Assembly: GCF_030413175.1 (NCBI RefSeq)
Contig: NZ_CP129212.1
Coordinates: 248,001-312,000, forward strand
Length of the DNA: 64,000 nucleotides
Reading direction: 5' to 3'
From: Bradyrhizobium roseum
GTDB taxonomy: Bacteria; Pseudomonadota; Alphaproteobacteria; Rhizobiales; Xanthobacteraceae
Shown here: positions 1-10,492 of the stretch, piece by piece
How positions within the stretch are numbered: the first letter of the stretch is position 1
Layout of the letters: each line of letters begins with the position of its first letter
Notes under the pieces: model-generated
Told to the model about the DNA's origin: nothing
The model's input: the letters and a program-made list of their open reading frames with translations, nothing else
The model's database searches: none
Translations under genes and position numbers: made by a program

Positions 1-83
1 ACCCCGGTCATCTATTGTTGAAACCAGCCGTCGACCAAAGTGCCAAGCAACAGAGGCCGGGACGACGATCATATCTGCAAAAC

Positions 84-1385
84 TTACAGAATAAACCGGC
101 TCAGATCCGCGTTCTTCGCGAGGTCGCCGACGTGCTTCTGCACATAATCGGCGTCGACCCTGATGGTCTCGCCATGGCGGTCGGGTGCGGCAAACGAAAT
201 CTCGTCGAGCACCCGCTCCATCACCGTCTGCAGCCGCCGCGCGCCGATGTTCTCGACGGTCGAATTGACCGCGACCGCGACGTCGGCCAGCGCGTCGATC
301 GCATCGTCGGTGATGTCGAGCGTGACGCCTTCGGTCTGCAGCAGCGCGACATATTGCTTGATCAGCGAGGCTTCCGGCTCGGTCAGGATCCGGCGCATGT
401 CGTCGCGCGTCAGTGCCGACAGCTCGACGCGGATCGGCAGGCGTCCCTGCAGTTCCGGCAGCAGGTCCGAGGGCTTTGCGATATGGAACGCGCCGGAGGC
501 GATGAACAGGATGTGGTCGGTCTTGACCGCGCCGTGCTTGGTCGAGACCGTGGTGCCCTCGATCAGCGGCAGCAGGTCGCGCTGCACGCCTTCGCGGGAG
601 ACGTCGCCGCCAGTACGGCCGTCGCGCACGCAGATCTTGTCGATTTCGTCGAGAAACACGATGCCGTTGTTCTCGACCGCACTGATGGCTTCGAGCACCA
701 GATGGTCGCTGTCCAGCAGCTTGTCGGCTTCCTCGTTGACGAGGATTTCGTGCGAGCTTTCGACGGTCAGGCGGCGGGTCTTGGTTCGCCCGCCCATCTT
801 TCCGAAGATGTCACCGATCGAAATCGCGCCCATCTGCGCGCCGGGCATGCCCGGGATTTCGAACATCGGCATTCCGCCCGAGGATTGCGTCTCGATCTCG
901 ATTTCCTTGTCGTTGAGTTCGCCGGCGCGCAGCTTCCTGCGGAAGGAATCGCGGGTGGCGGGGCTCGATCCCGGCCCGACCAGCGCATCGAGCACGCGGT
1001 CTTCGGCAGCCTGCTGCGCGCGCGCCTGCACGTCCTTGCGCTTGCGTTCGCGGACCTGCCCGATCGCGACTTCGACGAGGTCGCGGATGATCTGCTCGAC
1101 GTCGCGGCCGACATAGCCGACTTCGGTGAACTTGGTCGCTTCGACCTTGATGAAGGGCGCATTGGCGAGCTTGGCCAGCCGCCGTGCGATTTCCGTCTTG
1201 CCGACGCCGGTCGGCCCGATCATCAGGATGTTTTTCGGCAGCACCTCTTCACGCAAGCTGCCGGTGAGCTGCAGCCGCCGCCAGCGGTTGCGCAGCGCGA
1301 TCGATACCGCGCGCTTGGCGTCGGCCTGGCCGACAATGAAGCGGTCGAGTTCGGAGACGATTTCACGGGGAGAAAAGTCGGTCAT
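84..1385 (-). CDS. hslU: ATP-dependent protease ATPase subunit HslU
   Basis: This is the AAA+ unfoldase that feeds substrates into the HslV peptidase chamber in the cytoplasm. The 433-residue protein has the family's usual length. Visible features are a Walker A GPTGVGKT at 57-64, the pore motif GYVGRDVE at 90-97, a Walker B VFLDE at 243-247, a sensor-2 GARRL near 381, and the C-terminal tail LSRFIL, which in HslU docks between HslV subunits. The less conserved stretch at about 110-210 is the intermediate (I) domain. It is the last gene of the minus-strand run hslV-GNAT-DUF2585-hslU, 50 bases after DUF2585, with an AGGA-type ribosome site just before the ATG. Assignment is secure. Confidence 0.97.
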   Translation of the reverse strand: MTDFSPREIVSELDRFIVGQADAKRAVSIALRNRWRRLQLTGSLREEVLPKNILMIGPTGVGKTEIARRLAKLANAPFIKVEATKFTEVGYVGRDVEQIIRDLVEVAIGQVRERKRKDVQARAQQAAEDRVLDALVGPGSSPATRDSFRRKLRAGELNDKEIEIETQSSGGMPMFEIPGMPGAQMGAISIGDIFGKMGGRTKTRRLTVESSHEILVNEEADKLLDSDHLVLEAISAVENNGIVFLDEIDKICVRDGRTGGDVSREGVQRDLLPLIEGTTVSTKHGAVKTDHILFIASGAFHIAKPSDLLPELQGRLPIRVELSALTRDDMRRILTEPEASLIKQYVALLQTEGVTLDITDDAIDALADVAVAVNSTVENIGARRLQTVMERVLDEISFAAPDRHGETIRVDADYVQKHVGDLAKNADLSRFIL

Positions 1386-1435
1386 GTTTCCTAGGTAGGT
1401 CTCAAATGTTGCGAGAGCAAGCCGGGCAGGGCCCG

Positions 1436-2047
1436 CTAGATGATCGGCGGCCCGCTCTGCCAGCTCTTGATCGCGTCGAACGGGTGAATCAGCATGATGA
1501 TGTTCAGCGTCAGATTGTCGCGAATGTGCAGCGCCAGCACGGTTTCGAACAATACGATGATTGCCAGGGTGATGCCGACCGGAAGTCGTTTCGCCAGCAA
1601 AAAGCCGCCGATCATCGCAAAATTGTCTGCGATCGAGTTGACGATGCTGTCGCCGAAATAATCCAGCGAGATCGTGCCGGCGCGGTAGCGGTTGATGATC
1701 CAGTCGGAGTTCTCGACCAGTTCCCAGCCGCCTTCCACGAGCATGGCGAGCATCAGGCGGCCTTGCCAGGCGAGGCGCGGGAAGGCGAGGACCGCGGCGC
1801 CGTAGAACAGGATGCCGTGCAGGATATGAGACAGCGTGTACCAGTCGGCGATGTGCTGCGAGTTTTCCGAACTCTGCACGACGCCGTGCCAGAGTTTGAC
1901 GTAGCCGCAGGCGCAGATCGGCAGGCGTCCCATCCCATACAGGATGGCGGCCTGCGTTACGAGAATGCCGGCCGCGATTAGCGTCCAGTGCAACGTCGAA
2001 AGCGTGCCGAACGTGGGAGCCTTCTCGATACTGCCGGTCGAGGTCAT
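1436..2047 (-). CDS. DUF2585 (UPF0314) membrane protein
   Basis: A 203-residue integral membrane protein of the DUF2585/UPF0314 family, function unknown. Hydrophobic segments lie near residues 20-42, 75-95, 140-160 and 165-190, with a conserved-looking HWTLIA start and a W-E-L-V-E-N-S-D-W block between the central segments. The ATG overlaps the stop codon of the upstream acetyltransferase gene by four bases (ATGA), so translation is probably coupled. It lies between the two HslVU subunit genes, which suggests co-transcription with the protease but does not show a shared function. The family call is by recognition of sequence blocks; no reaction can be assigned. Confidence 0.8.
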   Translation of the reverse strand: MTSTGSIEKAPTFGTLSTLHWTLIAAGILVTQAAILYGMGRLPICACGYVKLWHGVVQSSENSQHIADWYTLSHILHGILFYGAAVLAFPRLAWQGRLMLAMLVEGGWELVENSDWIINRYRAGTISLDYFGDSIVNSIADNFAMIGGFLLAKRLPVGITLAIIVLFETVLALHIRDNLTLNIIMLIHPFDAIKSWQSGPPII

Positions 2048-2529
2048 GCGTTGCGGACCATCAAGAGTGCGAGGCCATCAGGTGTATCGACCATACCAGC
2101 TTTTTCAAAGCCCGCCTTCTCGTAGGCACGAACGGCCCGGGCGTTGGCGGGATCGGGATCGGTGACAATGCGCGGCGCACCTTCCCTCAAGCGCGCGTCG
2201 ACAAAGGTGCGAATGAACGCCGAACCATGGCCGCGCTCGATCATGCCGGGCTCGCCGATGAACAGGTCGATGCCTCGGGTGCCGCGCGGGTGTTCGCCAA
2301 AGCCCGAATTCCACGCCGTCAGGTCGTAGCACTGCAGATAGGCGAAATCGCTGCTTCCGGCCGAGACGATGAACTGGTCCATCGCGGGCTCGTTGAGGTC
2401 GCCGCTGACGAGATCATATTGCTCGGACGGATCGCCCCACCACTGCATGACATGCGGCTCCGCCAGCCAGCGTCGGACCAGCGGCAGATCGCTTGTCGTC
2501 ATCGGGCGGAAGACGTAGTCCGGCGCCAT
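2044..2529 (-). CDS. GNAT-family acetyltransferase, AAC(6')-like
   Basis: A 161-residue acetyl-CoA-dependent N-acetyltransferase. It begins with the FRPMTTSDL block of GNAT strand 1, followed by [16 protein letters not shown], which is typical of the aminoglycoside 6'-acetyltransferase-like subgroup. The acetyl-CoA loop lies near residue 100 (ERGHGSAFI) and the [13 protein letters not shown] motif of the last helix near 130-142. The real substrate is unknown; most chromosomal members are not shown resistance genes. The gene starts 14 bases after hslV and overlaps the next gene by four bases, so it is part of the hslV-hslU transcription unit. Family confidence is high, substrate confidence nil. 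Confidence 0.85.
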   Translation of the reverse strand: MAPDYVFRPMTTSDLPLVRRWLAEPHVMQWWGDPSEQYDLVSGDLNEPAMDQFIVSAGSSDFAYLQCYDLTAWNSGFGEHPRGTRGIDLFIGEPGMIERGHGSAFIRTFVDARLREGAPRIVTDPDPANARAVRAYEKAGFEKAGMVDTPDGLALLMVRNA

Positions 2530-2543
2530 GACCGGCGGCTCCT

Positions 2544-3095
2544 TTAGAGCGATTCGATCGTGACGTTGCGGTTGGTGTAGACGCAGATGTCGGCGGCGAT
2601 ATCCAGCGCGCGGCGCACGATGGCCTCGGCATCCTTGTCGGTGTCGACCAGCGCACGGGCGGCGGCCAGCGCGTAATTGCCGCCGGAGCCGATCGCCATC
2701 ACACCCGATTCCGGCTCCAGCACGTCGCCGGTGCCGGTCAGCACCAGCGAAACGTCCTTGTCGGCCACGATCATCATCGCCTCGAGCCGGCGCAGATAGC
2801 GGTCGGTCCGCCAGTCCTTGGCGAGTTCGACCGCTGCCCGGGTGAGTTGGCCGGGATACTGTTCCAGCTTGCTCTCCAGCCGCTCGAACAGGGTGAAGGC
2901 ATCCGCGGTGGCGCCGGCAAAGCCGCCGATCACGTCGCCCTTGCCGATTTTCCGGACCTTCTTGGCGTTGCCCTTGATGACGGTCTGGCCGATCGAGACC
3001 TGGCCGTCGCCGCCGATAACCACCTTGCCGCCCTTGCGGACCGTCAAAATCGTGGTGCCGTGCCAGACCGGCGGGCTGTTGTCAGATGCTTGCAT
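2544..3095 (-). CDS. hslV: ATP-dependent protease peptidase subunit HslV
   Basis: Proteasome-beta-like threonine peptidase that forms the proteolytic core of HslVU. The 183-residue product carries a short propeptide; by comparison with the family, processing before Thr14 (in [10 protein letters not shown]) exposes the N-terminal nucleophile Thr. The GSGGNYA block near residue 138 and [15 protein letters not shown] near the C-terminus are family hallmarks. It is the first gene of the minus-strand hsl run. The roughly 245-base gap to the divergent hisB must contain both promoters; I did not recognise a convincing heat-shock (RpoH) promoter there. Confidence 0.97.
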   Translation of the reverse strand: MQASDNSPPVWHGTTILTVRKGGKVVIGGDGQVSIGQTVIKGNAKKVRKIGKGDVIGGFAGATADAFTLFERLESKLEQYPGQLTRAAVELAKDWRTDRYLRRLEAMMIVADKDVSLVLTGTGDVLEPESGVMAIGSGGNYALAAARALVDTDKDAEAIVRRALDIAADICVYTNRNVTIESL

Positions 3096-3150
3096 GGATT
3101 GTCCTCGTTCCCGTCAGATTTAGGGGCTGACGGGGTGGGTTACAATCGTA

Positions 3151-3194
3151 GCGTTTTCGAGCGAAGTGGGGACCGGTTCGCGTAAAGAAAACGC
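3151..3194. repeat. Imperfect dyad repeat between hslV and hisB
   Basis: Inverted arms gcgttttc (3151-3158) and gaaaacgc (3187-3194) enclose a core containing gaccggttcg. Elements of this shape recur between genes in Bradyrhizobium-type genomes. Here it occupies the divergent hslV/hisB spacer. The rest of the spacer (3096-3150 and 3195-3339) holds no gene I can support. Confidence 0.5.
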
Positions 3195-3339
3195 GTCAGA
3201 ATAGAACGAGCCTGGATTCCGGTCACCATAGGCCGAAGTTCAGCCGCCAAAAGCGTCATCCCGCAGTAGCGAAGGTGACATCCGCCTGTTAAAAGGGCCG
3301 CGTTTTCGGCCCCCAAATGGCCCAAGGGAAGCAGTTTTC

Positions 3340-3933
3340 ATGCGCACGGCGTCCATCAAGCGCAAGACCAAAGAAACCGACATCGAGGTTGCGGTAAACC
3401 TCGACGGCACGGGCGTGTCCAAGGTTTCGACCGGCATCGGCTTTTTCGACCATATGCTTGACCTGCTGGCCCGGCATTCCCGCATCGATATCACGGTGAA
3501 GGCGGATGGCGATCTTCATGTCGACCACCACCACACCACCGAGGACGTCGGCATCGCGCTCGGGCAGGCCGTGAAACAGGCGCTCGGCACCATGGCGGGC
3601 ATCACCCGCTATGCCTCGATCCACATGCCGATGGACGAAACGTTGTCGCGCGTCGTGATCGACATTTCGGGCCGGCCGGTATTGGTATTCAAGGTCGATT
3701 TCCCGCGCGACAAGGTGGGTGAATTCGACACCGAACTGGTGCGCGAATGGTTCAACGCCTTCACCATCAACGCCGGTGTGACTTTGCACGTCGAGACCCT
3801 ATATGGCGAGAACAGCCATCATATCGCCGAATCCTGTTTCAAGGGTCTGGCAAGGGCGCTTCGTGCCGCGGTCGCGATCGATCCGCGCGCGGCGGGCGAA
3901 GTGCCTTCCACCAAGGGACAGCTCGGCGGCTGA
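3340..3933 (+). CDS. hisB: Imidazoleglycerol-phosphate dehydratase
   Basis: Catalyses dehydration of imidazole glycerol phosphate to imidazole acetol phosphate in histidine synthesis. The 197-residue protein is the single-domain dehydratase form, not the phosphatase fusion of enterobacteria. Two metal-binding blocks are visible: the [12 protein letters not shown] block near residues 59-70 and the [13 protein letters not shown] block near 158-170, giving the two HHxxE-type motifs of the manganese-dependent enzyme. Translation starts at an ATG nine bases after AAGGGA. It is the first gene of the plus-strand run hisB-DUF2628-hisH-hisA-hisF-hisE-coaA. Confidence 0.97.
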   Translation: MRTASIKRKTKETDIEVAVNLDGTGVSKVSTGIGFFDHMLDLLARHSRIDITVKADGDLHVDHHHTTEDVGIALGQAVKQALGTMAGITRYASIHMPMDETLSRVVIDISGRPVLVFKVDFPRDKVGEFDTELVREWFNAFTINAGVTLHVETLYGENSHHIAESCFKGLARALRAAVAIDPRAAGEVPSTKGQLGG

Positions 3934-3973
3934 TTCCTGACTTTGTGTTTTACGTTCGCGGCGGAGACATTCG

Positions 3974-4507
3974 ATGCCGGTCTACACAGTCCACGCTCCC
4001 ATCACCAACGGCGCTGATTTGGCGTCGACCGACAAATTCGTTTTCGTCCGGGACGGCTTCCATTTCTGGGCAGCGGTGGCGAGCGTGATCTGGCTGTTGT
4101 GGCATCGGCTGTGGCTGGTGCTGATTGGCTGGATCGCGCTGATGATCGCAATTCAGATCGGGCTGTCGGCGCTCGGCGCCAGCCGCGGCACCATCTTCGT
4201 CGTCGACGTCTTGATCTCCATCCTGATGGGATTCGAGGCGGCGACCTTGCAGCGATGGACGCTGTCGCGGCGCAAATGGCGTCAGCTCGACATCGTGGTG
4301 GCCGACGACGCAGAGGCGGCCGAGCATCGTTTCTTCGAACGTTGGAGCGGCCGGCAGCGCGGCCTGACCAACGACCAATGGTCGGTGGAGCGCGGTGGGC
4401 CGCCGCCGACGCGCAACATCCCTGGCCAGCCATTTTCAAAACCCCCGCCGCCGCTGCCGCAGGGCGGGATCATCGGGCTGTTTCCGGAGCCGGGAGGTCC
4501 GCGATGA
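3974..4507 (+). CDS. DUF2628 membrane protein within the his operon
   Basis: A 177-residue protein with an N-terminal soluble part ([16 protein letters not shown] opens the membrane region near 27) and two or three hydrophobic segments near 30-75 and 77-90, then a polar, proline-rich C-terminal tail of roughly 80 residues ending in LFPEPGGPR. It fits the DUF2628 family, whose function is unknown. It starts 40 bases after hisB, and its stop overlaps the hisH start in ATGA, so it is coupled to HisH synthesis. Nothing in the sequence shows an enzymatic role in histidine synthesis. Confidence 0.75.
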   Translation: MPVYTVHAPITNGADLASTDKFVFVRDGFHFWAAVASVIWLLWHRLWLVLIGWIALMIAIQIGLSALGASRGTIFVVDVLISILMGFEAATLQRWTLSRRKWRQLDIVVADDAEAAEHRFFERWSGRQRGLTNDQWSVERGGPPPTRNIPGQPFSKPPPPLPQGGIIGLFPEPGGPR

Positions 4508-5154
4508 CCGTGGCGATCGTCGACTACGATTCCGGCAACCTCCACTCGGCAGCAAAGGCGTTCGAGCTTGCCGCGCGAAGCATGCAGGATCCGCAGAAGA
4601 TCATGGTGACGCGCGATCCCGAAGCCGTCTACCGCGCCGATCGAATCGTGCTGCCCGGCGTCGGCGCCTTTGCCGATTGCCGCAAGGGCCTCGATTCCGT
4701 GAATGGCATGCTGGAAGCAATGACCGAAGCCGTGCGCGTCAAGGCGCGTCCGTTCTTCGGGATCTGCGTCGGCATGCAGCTGATGGCGACGCGCGGCAAG
4801 GAGCATGTCGTCACCGAGGGCTTCAACTGGATCGCGGGCGATGTCGAGAAGATCACGCCGCGCGAGGAAAACCTCAAGGTTCCGCATATGGGCTGGAACA
4901 CGCTCGACATGATCCGCGAGCACCCGGTGCTGGAGCGGCTGCCGCTCGGGCCGAAGGGACGTCACGCCTATTTCGTGCACTCCTATCACCTCAACGCCAC
5001 GAACGAGGCCGACGTGCTGGCGCGCGCCGACTACGGCGGGCCGGTGACGGCGATCGTCGGCAAGGACACGGCGATCGGCACGCAGTTTCATCCCGAGAAG
5101 AGTCAGCGTTTTGGGCTGGCCCTGATCTCGAACTTTCTGAAGTGGAAGCCGTGA
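4504..5154 (+). CDS. hisH: Imidazole glycerol phosphate synthase, glutaminase subunit HisH
   Basis: Class I glutamine amidotransferase subunit that supplies ammonia to HisF. The 216-residue protein has the nucleophile Cys88 in FGICVGMQ and the His196/Glu198 pair in QFHPEKSQ. I chose the ATG at 4504 because it overlaps the previous stop in ATGA and gives the standard N-terminus [11 protein letters not shown]; the frame stays open further upstream but has no family similarity there. The stop overlaps the GTG start of hisA. Confidence 0.97.
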   Translation: MTVAIVDYDSGNLHSAAKAFELAARSMQDPQKIMVTRDPEAVYRADRIVLPGVGAFADCRKGLDSVNGMLEAMTEAVRVKARPFFGICVGMQLMATRGKEHVVTEGFNWIAGDVEKITPREENLKVPHMGWNTLDMIREHPVLERLPLGPKGRHAYFVHSYHLNATNEADVLARADYGGPVTAIVGKDTAIGTQFHPEKSQRFGLALISNFLKWKP

Positions 5155-5891
5155 TCCTCTTTCCCGCCGTCGATCTCAAGAACGGCCAGTGCGTGCGCCT
5201 GGAACAGGGCGACATGGCGCGCGCGACCGTGTTCAACCTCGATCCCGCCGCGCAGGCGCGATCCTTCGCCGAGCAGGGATTCGAATATCTTCACGTCGTC
5301 GATCTCGACGGCGCGTTTGCCGGCAAGCCGATGAACGCACGGGCGGTGGAAGCGATGCTCAATGCTGTCACCATGCCGGTGCAACTCGGCGGCGGCATTC
5401 GCGACCTCAAGACCGTGGAAGCCTGGCTCGACAAGGGGATTGCGCGCGTCATCATCGGCACCGCCGCGGTGCGCGATCCGGAACTGGTGAAGAGCGCCGC
5501 GAAAAAATACCCCGGCCGCGTCGCGGTCGGTCTCGACGCCCGCGACGGCAAGGTCGCCGTCGAAGGCTGGGCCGAGACCTCGCAGGTGACCGCACTCGAA
5601 ATCGCGCAACGCTTCGAGGATGCCGGCGTAGCCGCCATCATCTTCACCGACATTGCGCGGGATGGCCTGTTGAAGGGCCTCAACCTCGATGCGACGATCG
5701 CGCTTGCCGATCGCATTTCCATTCCCGTCATTGCTTCGGGCGGCTTTGCTTCGATCGAGGACGTCAAGGCGCTGCTGCAGCCGCGCGCCAAAAAACTCGC
5801 CGGCGCCATTGCCGGCCGTGCGCTCTATGACGGCAGGCTGGATCCCGCCGCCGCGCTGACGCTGATCCGCAACGCACGCGCCGCGGGCTAG
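5151..5891 (+). CDS. hisA: Phosphoribosylformimino-5-aminoimidazole carboxamide ribotide isomerase
   Basis: TIM-barrel isomerase that converts ProFAR to PRFAR, the substrate of HisF-HisH. The 246-residue product begins [17 protein letters not shown], with the catalytic Asp in PAVDLK near residue 8 and a second Asp in FTDIARDG near 170-175. Phosphate-binding loops such as LGGGIRD near 81 and ASGGF near 200 are visible. The start is a GTG at 5151 overlapping the hisH stop; reading from further upstream would only extend into the hisH coding sequence in another frame. Part of the tightly coupled his operon. Confidence 0.96.
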   Translation: MILFPAVDLKNGQCVRLEQGDMARATVFNLDPAAQARSFAEQGFEYLHVVDLDGAFAGKPMNARAVEAMLNAVTMPVQLGGGIRDLKTVEAWLDKGIARVIIGTAAVRDPELVKSAAKKYPGRVAVGLDARDGKVAVEGWAETSQVTALEIAQRFEDAGVAAIIFTDIARDGLLKGLNLDATIALADRISIPVIASGGFASIEDVKALLQPRAKKLAGAIAGRALYDGRLDPAAALTLIRNARAAG

Positions 5892-5901
5892 GAGACTTCT
5901 C

Positions 5902-6678
5902 ATGTTCAAGGTCCGCGTCATCCCCTGCCTCGATGTGAAAGACGGCCGGGTCGTCAAGGGCGTCAACTTCGTCGACCTGCGCGACGCCGGGGATCCCGTC
6001 GAGGCTGCGATCGCCTATGACGCCGCCGGCGCCGACGAATTGTGCTTCCTCGACATCACTGCCACCCACGAGAATCGCGGCACCATGCTGGATGTCGTGC
6101 GCCGTACGGCGGAGGCCTGCTTCATGCCGCTGACGGTCGGCGGCGGGGTCCGCACCATCGACGATATCAGGACGCTGCTGCGCCACGGCGCCGACAAGGC
6201 TTCGATCAACTCGGCCGCGGTCTCCAACCGCGAGTTCGTCAAGCAGGCGGCCGAAAAGTTCGGCGAGCAGTGCATCGTGGTCGCGATCGACGCCAAGCGG
6301 GTCAAGCGCGCCGGCGGCGGCGAGCGCTGGGAAATCTTCACCCATGGCGGGCGCAACTCCACCGGGATCGACGCCATCGAATACGCGCAGGAGGTGGTGT
6401 CGCTCGGCGCCGGCGAAATCCTGCTGACCTCGATGGACCGCGACGGTACGCGGCAGGGGTTCGACCTGCCGCTGACCCAGGCCATCGCCGACAGTGTCCC
6501 CGTACCGGTCATTGCCTCCGGCGGCGTCGGCAATCTCGACCATCTGGTCGACGGCATTCGTCACGGGCATGCCACCGCGGTGCTGGCGGCCTCGATATTC
6601 CATTTCGGCGAATTTACCATACGACAAGCCAAGGAACATATGGTGCGTGCCGGGCTGCCGATGCGGCTCGATCCCTGA
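5902..6678 (+). CDS. hisF: Imidazole glycerol phosphate synthase, cyclase subunit HisF
   Basis: Synthase barrel that uses ammonia from HisH to form imidazole glycerol phosphate and AICAR. The 258-residue protein starts [19 protein letters not shown], carrying the catalytic Asp near residue 11, and has [13 protein letters not shown] with the second catalytic Asp near residue 176. VGGGVRT near 80 and ASGGVGN near 200 are the phosphate loops. The AICAR released here is also the substrate of PurH encoded at 11.1-12.7 kb. The ATG follows a GGAGAC ribosome site ten bases after hisA. Confidence 0.97.
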   Translation: MFKVRVIPCLDVKDGRVVKGVNFVDLRDAGDPVEAAIAYDAAGADELCFLDITATHENRGTMLDVVRRTAEACFMPLTVGGGVRTIDDIRTLLRHGADKASINSAAVSNREFVKQAAEKFGEQCIVVAIDAKRVKRAGGGERWEIFTHGGRNSTGIDAIEYAQEVVSLGAGEILLTSMDRDGTRQGFDLPLTQAIADSVPVPVIASGGVGNLDHLVDGIRHGHATAVLAASIFHFGEFTIRQAKEHMVRAGLPMRLDP

Positions 6679-6763
6679 CGACTCCCTGTCACAAAAGTGC
6701 TAGGTTTTGTCCCAGGACAGGCGTCGTGAGCTTTTGGCCGGGCCTGAGTGTCGAGTTCAGTTG

Positions 6764-7087
6764 ATGCCGCGTTTCACGATCCATGATCTGGCCGCCACCA
6801 TCGATGCACGGGCTGCATCAGGTGGAGAGGCGTCCTACACCCGCAAATTGCTCGACAAGGGCGCGGAGCACTGCGCCAAGAAGCTGGGCGAGGAAGCGGT
6901 CGAGACCGTGATCGCGGCCGTGGAGAACGATCGGGATCATCTGATCGCCGAGAGCGCCGATTTGCTGTTTCATCTGCTGGTGCTGTTGAAGGCGCGTGGC
7001 GTCAGGCTCGACGAGGTCGAGGCCGCGCTGGCGCAGCGGACGTCGATATCGGGGCTCGAGGAAAAGGCGTCGCGCAAGCGCGACTGA
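6764..7087 (+). CDS. hisE: Phosphoribosyl-ATP pyrophosphatase
   Basis: Hydrolyses phosphoribosyl-ATP to phosphoribosyl-AMP, the second step of histidine synthesis. The 107-residue protein is the single-function form; the family blocks YTRKLLDKGAEHCAKKLGEE and HLIAESADLLFHLLVLL, with their acidic metal ligands, are clear. I chose the ATG at 6764 (product starting PRFTIHDL), which matches the family; an upstream ATG at 6707 would add 19 residues with no similarity. A gap of 85 bases separates it from hisF. The partner activity HisI is not in this window. Confidence 0.95.
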   Translation: MPRFTIHDLAATIDARAASGGEASYTRKLLDKGAEHCAKKLGEEAVETVIAAVENDRDHLIAESADLLFHLLVLLKARGVRLDEVEAALAQRTSISGLEEKASRKRD

Positions 7088-7102
7088 CCGGAGAGGCAGT
7101 TC

Positions 7103-8059
7103 ATGGATATCCGGACTCCCGATCAGCAATACAACCCGTACCGTATCTTCACCCGCGAGCAGTGGGCGCGCTTGCGCGACGACACACCGATGACGCTGGA
7201 GCCGGGCGAATTCGAACGGTTGCGGTCGATGCACGACCGTCTCGATCTGCAGGAGGTCGAGGACATTTATCTGCCGCTGTCGCGGCTGCTGTCGATCTAT
7301 GTCGACGCCACCCATCGCCTCTATCAGGCGCAGCGCCAGTTCCTCGGCATCCGCGACCGCAAGGTGCCCTATATCATCGGCATTGCAGGCTCGGTCGCTG
7401 GTGGCAAGTCGACCACGGCGCGCGTGCTGCAGGCGCTGCTGGCGCGCTGGTCGCCGCGGCCGAAAGTGGATCTCGTGACCACGGACGGCTTTCTGTTTCC
7501 CAACGCCGTGCTGGAGCGGCAGGGCCTGATGCAGAAAAAGGGTTTTCCGGAGAGCTACGACCTGCCGACGCTGCTGTCGTTCCTTTCCGACATCAAGGCC
7601 GGCCGCCGGCAGGTGCGCGCGCCGGTCTATTCGCATCTGGTCTACGACATCGTGCCGAACCAGTGGATCGAGATCGATCGTCCGGATATCCTGATCGTCG
7701 AGGGCGTCAATGTGCTGCAGACCGGACGCCTGCCGCGCGACGGCAAGGCGGTGCCTGTCGTGTCGGACTTCTTCGACTTCTCCGTCTACATCGATGCGGA
7801 TGAACCGGTGCTGCGCGAATGGTATGTGCGCCGCTTTCTTGCGCTCAGGGACACTGCGTTCCACGATCCCAAATCATACTTCCATCGCTATGCCGTGCTG
7901 TCCGACGAGGAGGCGACCGCCACAGCGATCGCGATCTGGGAACGCACCAACCTCGCCAATCTCGAGGACAATATTCTGCCGACCCGACCACGCGCGACGT
8001 TGATTCTGAAAAAGCGCTTCGATCATCTGGTCGAGACAGTCGCGCTGCGGCGGCTTTAA
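7103..8059 (+). CDS. coaA: Type I pantothenate kinase
   Basis: Phosphorylates pantothenate, the first and usually rate-controlling step of coenzyme A synthesis. The 318-residue protein is the prokaryotic type I (CoaA/PanK-I) enzyme: the P-loop GSVAGGKS lies at 96-103, with TTDGFLFPN near 130 and the [10 protein letters not shown] block near 218. It starts 15 bases after hisE with GGAGAGG ahead of the ATG, so it is probably the last gene of the his operon. Its stop lies only eight bases from the convergent histidine kinase stop, leaving no room for a separate terminator. Confidence 0.96.
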   Translation: MDIRTPDQQYNPYRIFTREQWARLRDDTPMTLEPGEFERLRSMHDRLDLQEVEDIYLPLSRLLSIYVDATHRLYQAQRQFLGIRDRKVPYIIGIAGSVAGGKSTTARVLQALLARWSPRPKVDLVTTDGFLFPNAVLERQGLMQKKGFPESYDLPTLLSFLSDIKAGRRQVRAPVYSHLVYDIVPNQWIEIDRPDILIVEGVNVLQTGRLPRDGKAVPVVSDFFDFSVYIDADEPVLREWYVRRFLALRDTAFHDPKSYFHRYAVLSDEEATATAIAIWERTNLANLEDNILPTRPRATLILKKRFDHLVETVALRRL

Positions 8060-8067
8060 CGCAGGAT

Positions 8068-10302
8068 CTAGGCCGGGATCTGACGTGACGAGACCAGCAC
8101 CGTCAGCGCTTCGGCGAGTTTTTCGCGATCGAGCGGCTTGATCAGGAAGCCGTCCATGCCGGCCTCGAAACAGGCGTAGCGATCTTCGACCAGCGTGTTG
8201 GCGGTAAGCGCCAGGATCGGCGTCCGGCGATCGGGCTGGCCGGCTTCCAGGCTTCGGATCCGCTTGGTGGTTTCGATGCCGTCGAGATTCGGCATCTGGA
8301 TATCCATCAGCACGAGATCGTACAGGCTTCCTGCAGATTTCGCCGACAGCCAGGATTCCAGCGCCTCGTTACCGTCGGTGGTAATGACGGCGTGGTGTCC
8401 GAGCTTTGAGAGCAGCGAACGGATCAGCAGCGCGTTGATCTGGTTGTCTTCGGCAACCAGGATCGACAGGCCCCTGGCCGACGGTGCGGCCGGAGTCTCG
8501 ACCGGCTCGATCGAGGGCTCCAGGCTCGGCGCGGTCATCTCCGGCGCGGTCGTCAGGCGCGCCGCGAGCGAAGCCGCGCGCAACGGCTTGACCAGGTAGC
8601 CGGTGAGGGCGGAGGTCGCCGATGGCTGCAATTCCTGCCGCGTCGCCGGCGTGAACATCACGATGCGCTGGGTGGCATGCAGCCGCGCGGCTTCGCCGAG
8701 CCGTTCGATATCGGCGGCTCCGATCGCATGATCGATCAACACGGCGTGCCACGGCCGCTCGGGCAGCAGCGCTTCCGCTACATCCACGTCCGACACCATG
8801 CAGGCCTGCCCGCCCCAGCGCTGCAAGCGCCGCGCGGTCAGCGAGGCCTCGATGCTCTGCGGAGACACCAGCATGATCGACTGGCCGGACAGGTCGGGCA
8901 CGGGAAAGGACGTCTGATCGCCGTCGGCGGCGATCAGCGGGATCGACACTTCGAAGGTCGAGCCGGCGTCGGGCTGGCTTTCCAGCGTGATGCGGCCGCC
9001 CATGCGTTTGACGATGCGGTCGGAGATGCTCAGGCCGAGTCCGGTGCCGCCATAACTGCGCGCGATCTTGTCGTCTGCCTGCTCGAACTCGCGGAAGATC
9101 CGCTCGCGGGCCTCCGGCGCGATGCCGATGCCGGTGTCGCGCACCAGGAAACTGATTTCGTTGGGCCAGATGCCGGGTTCGACGATCAGCGCGACGCCGC
9201 CGCTCGCGGTGAACTTGATGGCATTGCCGGCGAGATTGAGCAGTACCTGCCGCAACCGTGCCGCGTCGCCGATCACATGCTTCGGCAAGCGCTCGTCGAC
9301 ATAGGCGGCGATCTCGATCCGCTTGGCCTCGGCGCGCGGCGCCAGCAACTCGGTGATGTCCTCGATCATGCCTGACAGCGCGAACGGACGATGTTCGAGA
9401 TCGATCTTGCCGGCCTCGATCTTGGAATAATCCAGCAGTTCCTCGATCAGCGACAGCAGCGCGTCGCCGGAGGTCTTCACCGCCTTGACATAGGTGGTCT
9501 GTTCCGGCGTCAGCGGCGTATCCATCAACAGGCCGCTCATGCCGATGATGCCGTTGAGCGGCGTGCGGATTTCGTGGCTGGCCATCGCGAGGAAGCGCGA
9601 CTTGGCGCGGCTCGCCGCATTGGCCTGGTCGCGGGCCTCGGCCAGCGCCCGCTCGCTTTCGGTGCGATCGGTGACGTCGCGGCCGACGCTCTGCATTTCC
9701 GCCGGTCCCCCGGCGTCGTTGCGGACGAAGCCCTCGCGCCAGGCGATCCAGCGTGGGCCGAACGGACCCGAAACCTGCTGGTCGTGAACGCGGGTGCCGT
9801 TGGTTTCCAGCGCGGTGTCGCCCTGTTCGAGAACTTCGAGCGTGAAGCGGGTGCCGATCAGCGCCTCGCGCGGCTTTTGCGCGAGGTCGCAATAGGCGTC
9901 ATTGGCGTAATTGATGCGGCCTTCGGCGTCGCGCAGCACGATCAGGTCGCCCTGCGCTTCGAACAGGCGCCGGGCGCGCTGCTCGGCCTCCTGCAATTCC
10001 CAGTTCCGGTCGGCCAAAGTTTCATTGTGCAGGGCGACCTTGCGCATCTTGTTGCGCATCAGGCGCAACCGCAGACTCAAGGCCGCGAGCGCGACACAGG
10101 CGAGCGCAAACAGGAAGGCAGCACCGATCGCAAAGGTGTGCGGGTCGTAGCCGGAGCTTTCCGATCTGCTGCCGGCGATGAATCCGTAGGCGCCGCCGAA
10201 TACGACCGAGAAGATCATGAAGGAGCGAAACGTGAAGGTCAGCCAGGGATGCCGGCGGCTGAAACGGCGAATGCGAAGCTTGATTCGGAAGGTCCGTCCC
10301 AT
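8068..10302 (-). CDS. Hybrid sensor histidine kinase with PAS and receiver domains
   Basis: Membrane-bound two-component kinase of 744 residues. Order: basic N-terminus, two membrane segments (about 25-45 and 58-80), a coiled linker, a PAS domain (about 112-215), HisKA with phospho-acceptor His243 in [11 protein letters not shown], and an HATPase domain with NAIKFT, DTGIGI and GGTGLGL boxes. A receiver-like module that lacks the usual acidic pair follows (about 470-585), then an intact C-terminal receiver with LVAEDN and the phospho-acceptor Asp in VLMDIQMP (about 615-735). The signal and any downstream response regulator are unknown. I prefer the ATG at 10302 to a TTG two codons earlier. Confidence 0.93.
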   Translation of the reverse strand: MGRTFRIKLRIRRFSRRHPWLTFTFRSFMIFSVVFGGAYGFIAGSRSESSGYDPHTFAIGAAFLFALACVALAALSLRLRLMRNKMRKVALHNETLADRNWELQEAEQRARRLFEAQGDLIVLRDAEGRINYANDAYCDLAQKPREALIGTRFTLEVLEQGDTALETNGTRVHDQQVSGPFGPRWIAWREGFVRNDAGGPAEMQSVGRDVTDRTESERALAEARDQANAASRAKSRFLAMASHEIRTPLNGIIGMSGLLMDTPLTPEQTTYVKAVKTSGDALLSLIEELLDYSKIEAGKIDLEHRPFALSGMIEDITELLAPRAEAKRIEIAAYVDERLPKHVIGDAARLRQVLLNLAGNAIKFTASGGVALIVEPGIWPNEISFLVRDTGIGIAPEARERIFREFEQADDKIARSYGGTGLGLSISDRIVKRMGGRITLESQPDAGSTFEVSIPLIAADGDQTSFPVPDLSGQSIMLVSPQSIEASLTARRLQRWGGQACMVSDVDVAEALLPERPWHAVLIDHAIGAADIERLGEAARLHATQRIVMFTPATRQELQPSATSALTGYLVKPLRAASLAARLTTAPEMTAPSLEPSIEPVETPAAPSARGLSILVAEDNQINALLIRSLLSKLGHHAVITTDGNEALESWLSAKSAGSLYDLVLMDIQMPNLDGIETTKRIRSLEAGQPDRRTPILALTANTLVEDRYACFEAGMDGFLIKPLDREKLAEALTVLVSSRQIPA

Positions 10303-10492
10303 CGCCAATGAACCCTGAAATTGCTGTTGAACCAGGTCGGCGCCTGGCTGTCTGTCCTGGACAGACGATGCGTCGCCGACGTTGCAAAGTGCTTGAGGCG
10401 CCCAGCGCGTTGAAGCCGCGATGAGATCATGATGAAGGAACTGCTAACAAGGCATGGACCAGAAGCCGGTTTGTCGAAGGGGCGCGCTCGAC

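Noticed and set aside
15..1394. A 459-residue open frame on the plus strand across hslU
   Set aside because: It runs antisense through the whole of a certain gene. It has no ribosome site or family similarity and reflects the high GC content, which removes stop codons from opposite frames.
3096..3339. Heat-shock (RpoH) promoter ahead of hslV
   Set aside because: I looked for a CTTGAA-type -35 and CCCAT-type -10 on the minus strand and found nothing convincing.
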